Positions 1 to 6,715 of a stretch of DNA of 64,000 nucleotides are shown here, piece after piece. The translations under genes were made by a program, and so were the position numbers. The stretch is from an uncultured Prevotellaceae bacterium (GTDB lineage: Bacteria > Bacteroidota > Bacteroidia > Bacteroidales > Bacteroidaceae), in NCBI GenBank assembly GCA_947168395.1, contig CAMVLT010000003.1, forward strand, positions 163,424 to 227,423, written 5' to 3'. The number at the start of each line of letters is the position of its first letter. The stretch's first letter is position 1. The notes beneath the pieces are model-generated. The model was given only the letters and a program-made list of their open reading frames with translations. It was not told where the DNA came from and made no database searches.

Positions 1-533
1 CCTACGAAGTGTACTGGAATGTGACGCTGGATCACTTCATGGAGCGCATGGTGAAGGAGCACGACAACTTCTGGACCCCAGAGCGGCGCTCAAAGGCCGA
101 GGCCGCCGGACTGACCCCCAACGAAGTATGTACGCTGGCCAGTATCATCGACGAAGAGACAGCCAACAACGACGAAAAGCCCATGATAGCAGGCATGTAC
201 CTGAACCGTCTGCACACGGGCATGCCGTTGCAGGCCGACCCTACGGTGAAATTTGCGCTGAAGGACTTCGGATTGCGCCGCATCTACCACGACATGTTGT
301 TCTTTGACAGTCCCTACAACACCTACCGCAACCTCGGACTGCCTCCCGGCCCTATCAAGATTGCCTCGGTAAAAGGCATCGATGCCGTACTGAACTACGT
401 GAAACACAATTATCTCTATATGTGTGCCAAAGAGGATTTCTCCGGCTCCCACAACTTTGCCGTCACCTACGGCGAGCACCTTCGTAATGCCGCAAAGTAT
501 GCGAAGGCACTCAACGAAAGGGGCATCAAGTAA
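1..533 (+). CDS. mltG: Endolytic murein transglycosylase MltG, C-terminal part
   Basis: The frame is open to the left edge of the window, so only about the last 177 residues are seen. They match the catalytic end of the YceG/MltG family, an inner-membrane lytic transglycosylase that cuts nascent glycan strands and helps set their length. The visible signature is the ASIIDEETANNDEKP stretch, the region holding the family's catalytic Glu, followed by MIAGMYLNRL, MPLQADPTV and SPYNTY-RNLGLPPGPI, the usual core of the fold. The stop is TAA at 531-533. The gene converges on the FAD oxidoreductase only 9 bases away, and I see no hairpin terminator between them. The N-terminal membrane anchor lies outside the window. 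Confidence 0.93.
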   Translation, partial: YEVYWNVTLDHFMERMVKEHDNFWTPERRSKAEAAGLTPNEVCTLASIIDEETANNDEKPMIAGMYLNRLHTGMPLQADPTVKFALKDFGLRRIYHDMLFFDSPYNTYRNLGLPPGPIKIASVKGIDAVLNYVKHNYLYMCAKEDFSGSHNFAVTYGEHLRNAAKYAKALNERGIK

Positions 534-542
534 GCGACGCCA

Positions 543-2093
543 TTAAGATTGCTGTAGATACTGGGCACACATCTCGGCACAACGTTCGCCGTCTACACCA
601 GCGGAAACGATACCACCAGCATAGCCGGCGCCTTCTCCACAAGGGAAGAGGCCGGCTATTCTTATGTGCTGTAGGGTATCGGGACAACGGACGATGCGAA
701 CGGGACTGCTGGTACGGGTCTCGACAGCTATGAGGACCGCCTCGTTGGTGAGGAATCCGTGTGCCTGACGGCCGAAAGCCTTGAAGCCTTCCTGCAGACG
801 GCGGCCTATCATCGGCGGCAGCCAGAAGTGCAGGGGGCTGGAGATAAGCCCAGGGGCATAACTGCTGCGGGGCAGGTCGTAGCTCAGACGGTTGTTGACA
901 AAGTCGGCCATTCGTTGCGACGGAGCCGTCTGCTTTCTGTTGCCCTGCTGCCAGCAAAGCCGCTCCAACTCCTCCTGAAAATGCATGACACGCAGTATGT
1001 CGTCCCCTTCAATGTCTTCCGGTCGTGTCTCCACCACCATACCACTATTCGACCACGCAGTACCTCGATTGGCGGGACTCATGCCATTGACGACAATCTG
1101 CTCGGGACCTGTGGCGGCGGGAATGACAAAGCCGCCAGGACACATGCAGAAAGAATAGACACCGCGCCCGTCAACCTGAGTGACGAAGGAGTACTCTGCG
1201 GCAGGCAGGAACTTGCCGCGCCCTTGACGGGAGTGATACTGAATCTGGTCAATCAACTGCGAGGGATGCTCCAAGCGCACACCAACAGCTATGCCTTTGG
1301 CCTCAATCTCAATCTTCGCTTCGGCCAAATAACGATAGACGTCGCGGGCTGAGTGGCCTGTGGCGAGTATAACGGGCCCTCGGTATTCCTTGTCGGCAGC
1401 GATACAGCCGACCACGCTATTGGCGGAGACGACGAGCTGGGTCATCTTCGTCTGGAAGTGTACCTCGCCACCACAGCGCAAGATAGTGTTGCGCATGTTC
1501 TCGATGACTTTCGGCAACCGGTCGGTGCCGATGTGCGGATGGGCATCAGCCAAAATGGCAGTCGAGGCTCCATGCTGACAGAATACGTTCAGGATTTTGT
1601 CGATGTTGCCGCGCTTCTTCGAGCGGGTATATAGCTTGCCGTCCGAGTAGGCCCCTGCCCCACCCTCGCCGAAGCAGTAATTGCTTTCAGCGTCCACCTG
1701 TTGTGTCCGCGAGATTTCGGCCAGGTCGCGCTTGCGGTCATGTACGTTCTTGCCCCGTTCCAGCACGATGGGCCGGAATCCGAGTTCTATCAGGCGTAGG
1801 GCGGCAAAGAGTCCACCGGGACCGGCCCCAACGACGATGACCTGCGGACGGTCTGAGACGTCGCCATACTCAGTACGCACAAATTCATCGTCGGCAGGTT
1901 CCTCACCCACATAGACACGTACTTTCAGGTTGACGAATATAGTGCGCTGGCGGGCATCGATACTCCGCTTGAGTATGCGCACACCCTTGCAAGTGCGCAT
2001 ATCGAAGCCATATTCGTCGGCCAGCCACGCCTTCAGACTCTGCTCGTTGGCCGCAACCTGGGGCAGCACCCGTATCTGATACTCGCTGGTCAT
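543..2093 (-). CDS. NAD(P)/FAD-dependent oxidoreductase
   Basis: A 516-residue flavoprotein of the conserved FAD-dependent family found next to RNA-modification genes in Bacteroidota. Residues 1-80 form a small basic alpha/beta domain, then the dinucleotide-binding motif VVGAGPGGLFAALRL starts near residue 86. Further conserved pieces are GGAGAYSDGKL, the VILATGHSARD segment, and a C-terminal FPCGEGAGYAGGI motif that would contact FAD. The substrate is unknown and no membrane segment is visible. The ATG overlaps the stop of the 50-residue membrane protein upstream (ATGA), implying translational coupling. It is the last gene of the leftward operon that starts at the exonuclease. Confidence 0.85.
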   Translation of the reverse strand: MTSEYQIRVLPQVAANEQSLKAWLADEYGFDMRTCKGVRILKRSIDARQRTIFVNLKVRVYVGEEPADDEFVRTEYGDVSDRPQVIVVGAGPGGLFAALRLIELGFRPIVLERGKNVHDRKRDLAEISRTQQVDAESNYCFGEGGAGAYSDGKLYTRSKKRGNIDKILNVFCQHGASTAILADAHPHIGTDRLPKVIENMRNTILRCGGEVHFQTKMTQLVVSANSVVGCIAADKEYRGPVILATGHSARDVYRYLAEAKIEIEAKGIAVGVRLEHPSQLIDQIQYHSRQGRGKFLPAAEYSFVTQVDGRGVYSFCMCPGGFVIPAATGPEQIVVNGMSPANRGTAWSNSGMVVETRPEDIEGDDILRVMHFQEELERLCWQQGNRKQTAPSQRMADFVNNRLSYDLPRSSYAPGLISSPLHFWLPPMIGRRLQEGFKAFGRQAHGFLTNEAVLIAVETRTSSPVRIVRCPDTLQHIRIAGLFPCGEGAGYAGGIVSAGVDGERCAEMCAQYLQQS

Positions 2094-2242
2094 CTCAGGT
2101 AGAAATAATACACCACGGCCAGCAATACGGCCAGCACGATGAGCACAACCGACTTGACAACGCAGGTCGTCACCTTTTTAATAATAAGGAAGGCCACGAT
2201 GACGGCGGCCAACAGGAAGAGGTAATAGCCGATATTTTCCAT
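2090..2242 (-). CDS. Small membrane protein, 50 residues
   Basis: A short gene read directly from the sequence. It begins MENIGYYLFLLAAVIVAFL, continues through a short IIKKVTTCVVK polar stretch, and ends with a second hydrophobic run closing YYFYLR. Two transmembrane helices joined by a short basic loop are predicted. The start lies 6 bases after the RluA-type gene's stop, and its TGA overlaps the ATG of the FAD oxidoreductase by 4 bases (2090-2093). That packing is the main evidence that it is a real gene. I do not recognise a family; it could be a membrane anchor for a neighbour, but nothing in the sequence shows that. Confidence 0.7.
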   Translation of the reverse strand: MENIGYYLFLLAAVIVAFLIIKKVTTCVVKSVVLIVLAVLLAVVYYFYLR

Positions 2243-2248
2243 AAGCAA

Positions 2249-3145
2249 TTATTTAAACAGTTTCCGGAACGCTACGGGAATGGGGGTCTCGAACTCCATA
2301 GGCTGTCCCGTAGCGGGATGGGTGAAGCAAAGCAGCCTGGCGTGCAGACAGAGACGGTGCAGCGGATCGTCGCCATTACCATATTTGGTGTCGCCGCAGA
2401 CGGGATGCCCCATGTCGGCTGAGTGTACACGAATCTGGTTCTTGCGCCCCGTCTCCAACCGATACTCCACCAGGGAGTGCTCAGTGGTGCGGTCGAGCAC
2501 ATGGAAGTGGGTCACGGCGTACTTGCCGCCATTGTCGGTTGGCGACGAATAGGTGACGTAGGCCTTGTTGTCCTTCAGCCAGTTGGCAATGGTGCCCTCG
2601 TCCTGCTCCATCTCGCCGCTGACCACCGCCACATAGCGGCGGTCGTAGACGATGTCGTGCCAGTTGTGCTCCAATATCTGCTCTGTCTCCATATCCTTGG
2701 CATAGACCATCAGCCCGCTGGTGTCGCGGTCCAGCCGATGCACCACGTGGGCCGTACACTTCTGGTGCGATTTCTTGAAATAGTCGTCGAGCACCGACTT
2801 GACGTTCAGCGTTGAGTGGCCGGCCGCCATCGAAAGTATGCCTACATCTTTCTCCACGACGATAAGCCAGCGGTCTTCGTAGACGATACGCACATAGCGG
2901 CTCTTGAAGCCCTGCTGGTTGCGTTTTGTATTCGACACGGCCACCTTCATGCCCGGCTCCAAGGGGAAATCAAACTGAGAGACGGTCTTGCCGTTCACCT
3001 TCACGCCCCGCCCCTGCAGGGTGGCCTTAATCTTCGAGCGGGTCTGCTGCACATGCTTGAGCAGCCACTCCAGCAGCGGCGCAGCTTCCTCCACCGTGTA
3101 GTGGCTATAGTCGCCCGGCGTATTCAGTCCAGTATTCATTCTCAT
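2249..3145 (-). CDS. RluA-family RNA pseudouridine synthase
   Basis: A 298-residue pseudouridine synthase. An S4-like RNA-binding region is suggested at residues 20-75, where LLEWLLKHVQQTRSKIK and a GRGVKVNGK turn are visible. The catalytic core carries VHRLDRDTSGLMVYAKD near residues 135-151, with Asp139 as the expected catalytic aspartate. Later blocks include the TGRKNQIRVH motif and GHPVCGDTKYG. These make it an RluA/RluC/RluD-type enzyme that isomerises uridine in rRNA or tRNA; the exact target position cannot be told. It lies 3 bases after tilS and 6 bases before the small membrane protein, within one operon. Confidence 0.9.
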   Translation of the reverse strand: MRMNTGLNTPGDYSHYTVEEAAPLLEWLLKHVQQTRSKIKATLQGRGVKVNGKTVSQFDFPLEPGMKVAVSNTKRNQQGFKSRYVRIVYEDRWLIVVEKDVGILSMAAGHSTLNVKSVLDDYFKKSHQKCTAHVVHRLDRDTSGLMVYAKDMETEQILEHNWHDIVYDRRYVAVVSGEMEQDEGTIANWLKDNKAYVTYSSPTDNGGKYAVTHFHVLDRTTEHSLVEYRLETGRKNQIRVHSADMGHPVCGDTKYGNGDDPLHRLCLHARLLCFTHPATGQPMEFETPIPVAFRKLFK

Positions 3146-3148
3146 AAT

Positions 3149-4477
3149 CTATTCTGTTTTATCATTCTTCACTATGGTAATGGAAAGCACCTTTCGGGTG
3201 GCATCTCCTACGGCAAAACGCTGGTCGGTACGTTCGCCTACAAGCCACACTATCTGCCCGTCGGCGCTACAGATGGCCAACTGGCGGCGCTTCTCGAAGA
3301 TGGTGCGCTTCCGGTCGGTCAGGTAGTCACTCACCAGCCGACTGCCCTTCATGCCGAAGGGACAGAATCGGTCGCCCGTCTGCACAGGCCGTATGGTGAC
3401 AGGGAACTTCAGCACATCGGCATCGAGCGTAGCACAATCGGGCGACTTGCTGGCCTCCCTTCCTTCCTTTATCTCGAAGCGGAACTTAACGTCGCCGTAG
3501 CAATACGTACCCGTCTCGGGAATCCGAAGCGCAGCAGGCTGTTCGTGCCGCTTTTCAACAACAATCCGCCCGCGGTCGATGGCCAACTCATGGGTTTCCG
3601 ACCGGAACACACGGCCCGTCTGGCCACCGAGACTGTCGTACAACTGCTCAACCTGTGTCGGCGTAAAGCCTCGGGGCGTCAGCAATTCATAAAGCAGATA
3701 CTCGGGCGAAGGCTGCTCAAGCAGCTGCTGAATATCCACCGTATTATCTGTGAACAACGTCGAAAGTGCCGATTCCACCGACTGATTGAACACACGCTCG
3801 ACCTCCGCCATGCAGCGGGCCGTCTTGACGATATTGGCCGAGACGGCAGGGTTGATAGTGCGCAGCAGGGGCAGCACTTCGAGGCGTAACTTGTTGCGTA
3901 CCACATCGGGCACAAGGTTGGTGCTGTCAGTAACGTAAGATTGTCCGATGGAATCGAGGAAACTGACTATTTCGGCTCGACTGACACAGAGCAGCGGCCT
4001 CACCACATGGCCGTTACGGGGGCGTATGCCCGTCAGTCCGTGAATGCCCGTCCCTCGCACCAAGTTCATCAGCAGCGTTTCTACGGCATCGTCCTGGTGA
4101 TGGGCCACGCAGACCATTCCGGCACCAATGTCCTGCCGCAATTGTTCGAAATAGTCATAGCGCAACTGTCTTGCAGCCATTTCAATGCTTACTTGATGCA
4201 CCTCGGCGTATATCTTTGTGTCAAAGTGGATTAAGTGCAGCCTGACCGACTGCTCCTGACAGAGTTTCACCACAAACTGCTCATCGCGGTCGGACTCGGC
4301 ATCTCTCAAGCGGAAGTTACAATGAGCAGCCTCCACATCGTAGCCCAAACGCCGTAAGACCAGCATCAAGGCCACGCTGTCGGCTCCGCCACTCACGGCC
4401 ACAAGGTGCTTTGCCTCGCGGTCGAGCAACCGATTGCCTGCGATGAAAGCAGCCACTTTATTCAACATAGAGCACAA
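3149..4477 (-). CDS. tilS: tRNA(Ile)-lysidine synthase
   Basis: A 442-residue N-type PP-loop ATPase that converts the wobble cytidine of the CAU-anticodon tRNA-Ile to lysidine, so that AUA codons are read as isoleucine. The PP-loop is VAVSGGADSVALML, with SGGADS at residues 29-34. Also seen are AHCNFRLRDAESDRDEQFV and CVAHHQDDAVETLLMNLVRGTG, both typical of TilS. The C-terminal 120 residues form the substrate-binding domain. The annotated start overlaps the 3' end of the methyltransferase gene by 20 bases; an internal Met at codon 4 (MLNKVAA) is an equally good start and shortens the overlap to 11 bases. Essential in most bacteria. Confidence 0.94.
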   Translation of the reverse strand: MCSMLNKVAAFIAGNRLLDREAKHLVAVSGGADSVALMLVLRRLGYDVEAAHCNFRLRDAESDRDEQFVVKLCQEQSVRLHLIHFDTKIYAEVHQVSIEMAARQLRYDYFEQLRQDIGAGMVCVAHHQDDAVETLLMNLVRGTGIHGLTGIRPRNGHVVRPLLCVSRAEIVSFLDSIGQSYVTDSTNLVPDVVRNKLRLEVLPLLRTINPAVSANIVKTARCMAEVERVFNQSVESALSTLFTDNTVDIQQLLEQPSPEYLLYELLTPRGFTPTQVEQLYDSLGGQTGRVFRSETHELAIDRGRIVVEKRHEQPAALRIPETGTYCYGDVKFRFEIKEGREASKSPDCATLDADVLKFPVTIRPVQTGDRFCPFGMKGSRLVSDYLTDRKRTIFEKRRQLAICSADGQIVWLVGERTDQRFAVGDATRKVLSITIVKNDKTE

Positions 4478-5642
4478 GTCCCTTCAGGTACTCCCCCTCC
4501 GGATGATAGATGTTGATAGGATGGTCGGCAGGCTGGTGCAGCTGATGCAGTATGCGCACCTTCCTGCGGGCCAATGCTGCCGCCGTGAATACGGCGTTGC
4601 GGAAGTTGTCCTTTGTCACTACCTGCGAACAGGAGAACGTAAAGAGTATTCCGCCTGGGGCAATAATCTGCATTGCCTTCTGGTTCAGGCGGGTATAGCC
4701 CTTCAGCGCATTGTGCAACGCCCCTCTATGCTTGGCAAAGGCCGGCGGGTCGAGCACTACGAGGTCGTACGGAACGTTATCCGCCGGCACATTATCCATA
4801 TATTTGAAAGCATCCTCGCAAAAGGCCTGGTGGCGCTGGTCGCCTGGGAAGTTCAGCTCCACGTTGCGGTTGGTCAGTTCAATGGCCTTGGCGCTGGAGT
4901 CGACAGAGTGTACCAGTTCGGCCCCGCCTCGCATGGCATAGAACGAGAAGCCGCCCGTATAGCAGAACATATTGAGCACGCGGCGGCCACGGGCATACTG
5001 CTGCAGCAGCAGGCGGTTTTCGCGCTGGTCGACGAAGAAGCCCGTCTTCTGGCCACGCAGCCAGTCGACATAGAACTTCAGTCCGTTTTCCAAAGCCACG
5101 TTGTCGTTGCTGCCGCCATAGAGAAAACCATTCTCAAGTTCCATATAGGGCAACGTGGTCTCGCTTTTGTAGTAGACATGCTGCAGCCGCTCTCCCATCA
5201 CCTTCACCAGCTGGACGGCTATCTGCTTGCGACACAGGTGCATACCGATGCTGTGGGCCTGCATCACGGCCGTCTTTCCGTACACGTCGATGATGAGTCC
5301 GGGCAAGTGGTCGCCCTCGCCGTGGACCAGGCGGTAGGTGTTATTCGTGGGCGAGTCGGCCAGTCCGATGGCCAGGCGCATACCGAGTGCCGACCGTAAC
5401 CGCGACTCCCAGTAGGCATCGTCGATGGCCACGTCGCTGAACGACAGCACGCGAACGGCAATAGAGCCTTGCTGGTAATGGCCGACGGCAATAAACTCGC
5501 CCGTGGAGGTTACTACACGCACGATGTCGCCCTCCTCCAAGTCGCTGTCTGTCTGATGGATAGCCCCAGAGAACACCCAGGGGTGGAAACGGCGCAGGCT
5601 CTCCTCCTTGCCACGCTTCAGTTGTATGATTCTGTATGCCAT
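4458..5642 (-). CDS. RlmI-like class I SAM-dependent rRNA cytosine methyltransferase
   Basis: A 394-residue protein with the layout of RlmI/RlmK-L-type 23S rRNA m5C methyltransferases. An N-terminal PUA domain (about residues 1-75, with RRFHPWVFSGAI) is followed by a central domain and a Rossmann methyltransferase domain. The SAM motif is VLNMFCYTGGFSFYAMRGGA, the catalytic-site DLVVLDPPAF follows, and an FSCSQVV segment holds a Cys of the kind used in m5C chemistry. The target is probably C1962 of 23S rRNA by analogy with E. coli RlmI, but that is inference from family. It lies 11 bases after the exonuclease and overlaps tilS by 20 bases. Confidence 0.88.
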   Translation of the reverse strand: MAYRIIQLKRGKEESLRRFHPWVFSGAIHQTDSDLEEGDIVRVVTSTGEFIAVGHYQQGSIAVRVLSFSDVAIDDAYWESRLRSALGMRLAIGLADSPTNNTYRLVHGEGDHLPGLIIDVYGKTAVMQAHSIGMHLCRKQIAVQLVKVMGERLQHVYYKSETTLPYMELENGFLYGGSNDNVALENGLKFYVDWLRGQKTGFFVDQRENRLLLQQYARGRRVLNMFCYTGGFSFYAMRGGAELVHSVDSSAKAIELTNRNVELNFPGDQRHQAFCEDAFKYMDNVPADNVPYDLVVLDPPAFAKHRGALHNALKGYTRLNQKAMQIIAPGGILFTFSCSQVVTKDNFRNAVFTAAALARRKVRILHQLHQPADHPINIYHPEGEYLKGLVLYVE

Positions 5643-5653
5643 ATCATTCTTTA

Positions 5654-6274
5654 CTATTGTTGTTCAACCAAGGTATAGTCTCCCGTTGTCTTCAGCCGCT
5701 GCAACTCCTCGTATATACGGATACAAGCCCAAGCATCGGTAGCCGCATAGAGTTTCTGCTTCTCGTTCAGGATGTCGCACTCCCAGTTGGTCAGCCGCTG
5801 TGCCTTGCTGATGTACTGTCCGAACAGATTTGCATAGAGTTTCTGGAGGCTCAGGTCCTCAATGCCAATCTCGCAAACGTGGTCCTGAATGTCGATGAAA
5901 CTGCCATTATTGAACTTTCCCAGCTTATGCAATCCTAATAAGTCGTCGTGCCACGAAAGGCCGATTTTGGGCACCGTCGTGTCCTCCAACAGGCGGACGA
6001 TGGCTGGCGTCATGCCAATGACATTGAGCCTGAACAGGAAACACTGGTCGTAGGTGGCCACCTGCAGCAGGGCGACATGGTAGAATGTGCCACGAGTAAA
6101 GGCTGGTCGCGTCTCCGTGTCAAGCCCGAGGATAGGCTGCGTCAGCAGGTAATTGACTGCCCGCTCGGCCTGCGTGCGGGAAATAATGACGTGGATTTTA
6201 CCCTCGAACACAGCTCTCGGCAGCGATGAAACCGCGCTTTTATCGAATTTGTTATATATCAGCTTATTCATCAT
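5654..6274 (-). CDS. DEDD-type 3'-5' exonuclease (RNase D-like domain)
   Basis: A 206-residue protein consisting essentially of one DnaQ-fold 3'-5' exonuclease domain. The catalytic residues are visible as ILGLDTETRP (Asp52 and Glu54), a middle KIGLSWHDDLLGLH block and a C-terminal YAATDAWACIRIYEEL with the Tyr and Asp of the DEDDy class. It lacks the HRDC domains of full RNase D, so it matches the short exonuclease proteins common in Bacteroidota. Its place at the head of an operon of RNA-modifying enzymes makes structured RNA the likely substrate, though DNA cannot be excluded. Two adjacent ATG codons begin the frame; I use the first. Confidence 0.88.
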   Translation of the reverse strand: MMNKLIYNKFDKSAVSSLPRAVFEGKIHVIISRTQAERAVNYLLTQPILGLDTETRPAFTRGTFYHVALLQVATYDQCFLFRLNVIGMTPAIVRLLEDTTVPKIGLSWHDDLLGLHKLGKFNNGSFIDIQDHVCEIGIEDLSLQKLYANLFGQYISKAQRLTNWECDILNEKQKLYAATDAWACIRIYEELQRLKTTGDYTLVEQQ

Positions 6275-6291
6275 AACGTGTTTACGAGGTG

Positions 6292-6299
6292 CAAAATTA
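6292..6299 (-). promoter_or_regulatory. -7 promoter element of the exonuclease operon
   Basis: On the minus strand this reads TAATTTTG, an exact match to the Bacteroidota TAnnTTTG element, followed by C. It lies 17 bases before the ATG at 6274. No convincing TTTG box is seen 19-21 bases upstream, so the promoter is supported by the -7 box alone. Confidence 0.5.
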
Positions 6300-6393
6300 C
6301 AAAAAATAATTCAAACAGCCATACATTCCCTCGTTTTTTACTACTTTTATAGTGATGGGGCATCATGGGCACCGCGACACACGACCGAGTGAT

Positions 6394-6548
6394 TTTGTCA
6401 ACTATTTTCGCTTCGCCTCAAAACAGCCGAAACACAGCGAAAACGCCCCAAAAAGGGGTCTCTGAGTTTACCGTAAGTAAACCCGGAGTTTACCCTACCG
6501 AAACCCCGGGTTTACCCTACTGAAACTCCAGGTTTAATCCGGGCAAAC
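6394..6548 (+). repeat. 155-bp structured repeat element, copy A
   Basis: The element begins with a 17-base box (TTTGTCAACTATTTTCG, 6394-6410). It contains a small hairpin CCCC-AAAAA-GGGG (6446-6458) and ends in four imperfect palindromes of the form GTTT-N9-AAAC. GTTT starts at 6466, 6488, 6510 and 6532 and AAAC at 6479, 6501, 6523 and 6545, so the period is exactly 22 bases. An inverted copy of identical length and internal spacing lies at 45723-45877. Apart from this element and two promoters I see nothing in the 441-base gap between the exonuclease and ftsK. Confidence 0.85.
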
Positions 6549-6656
6549 TCAGAGAGCATCGAGGGGTAATTTTCTCTGTAAACAAATTTCATAAAGAATA
6601 TCCAAATTGACATATCTGAAGTAAGAGTAAATAATATGGTTAATCTTCTGAAATTG

Positions 6657-6688
6657 TTTTCGTGTTACAGACTTTTTTAGTACTTTTG
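6657..6688 (+). promoter_or_regulatory. Promoter of the ftsK unit
   Basis: TACTTTTG at 6681-6688 is an exact match to the -7 consensus TAnnTTTG. A weaker TTTT box at 6657-6660 sits 20 bases upstream in the -33 position. The ftsK start at 6716 is 28 bases downstream, which supports choosing that start over earlier in-frame codons that overlap the promoter. Confidence 0.65.
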
Positions 6689-6715
6689 CACTGGAATTCA
6701 AGAGAAGACAAAGAA

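Noticed and set aside
4434..5399. 321-residue open frame on the plus strand across tilS and the methyltransferase gene
   Set aside because: Antisense to two genes with clear motifs; no domain of its own.
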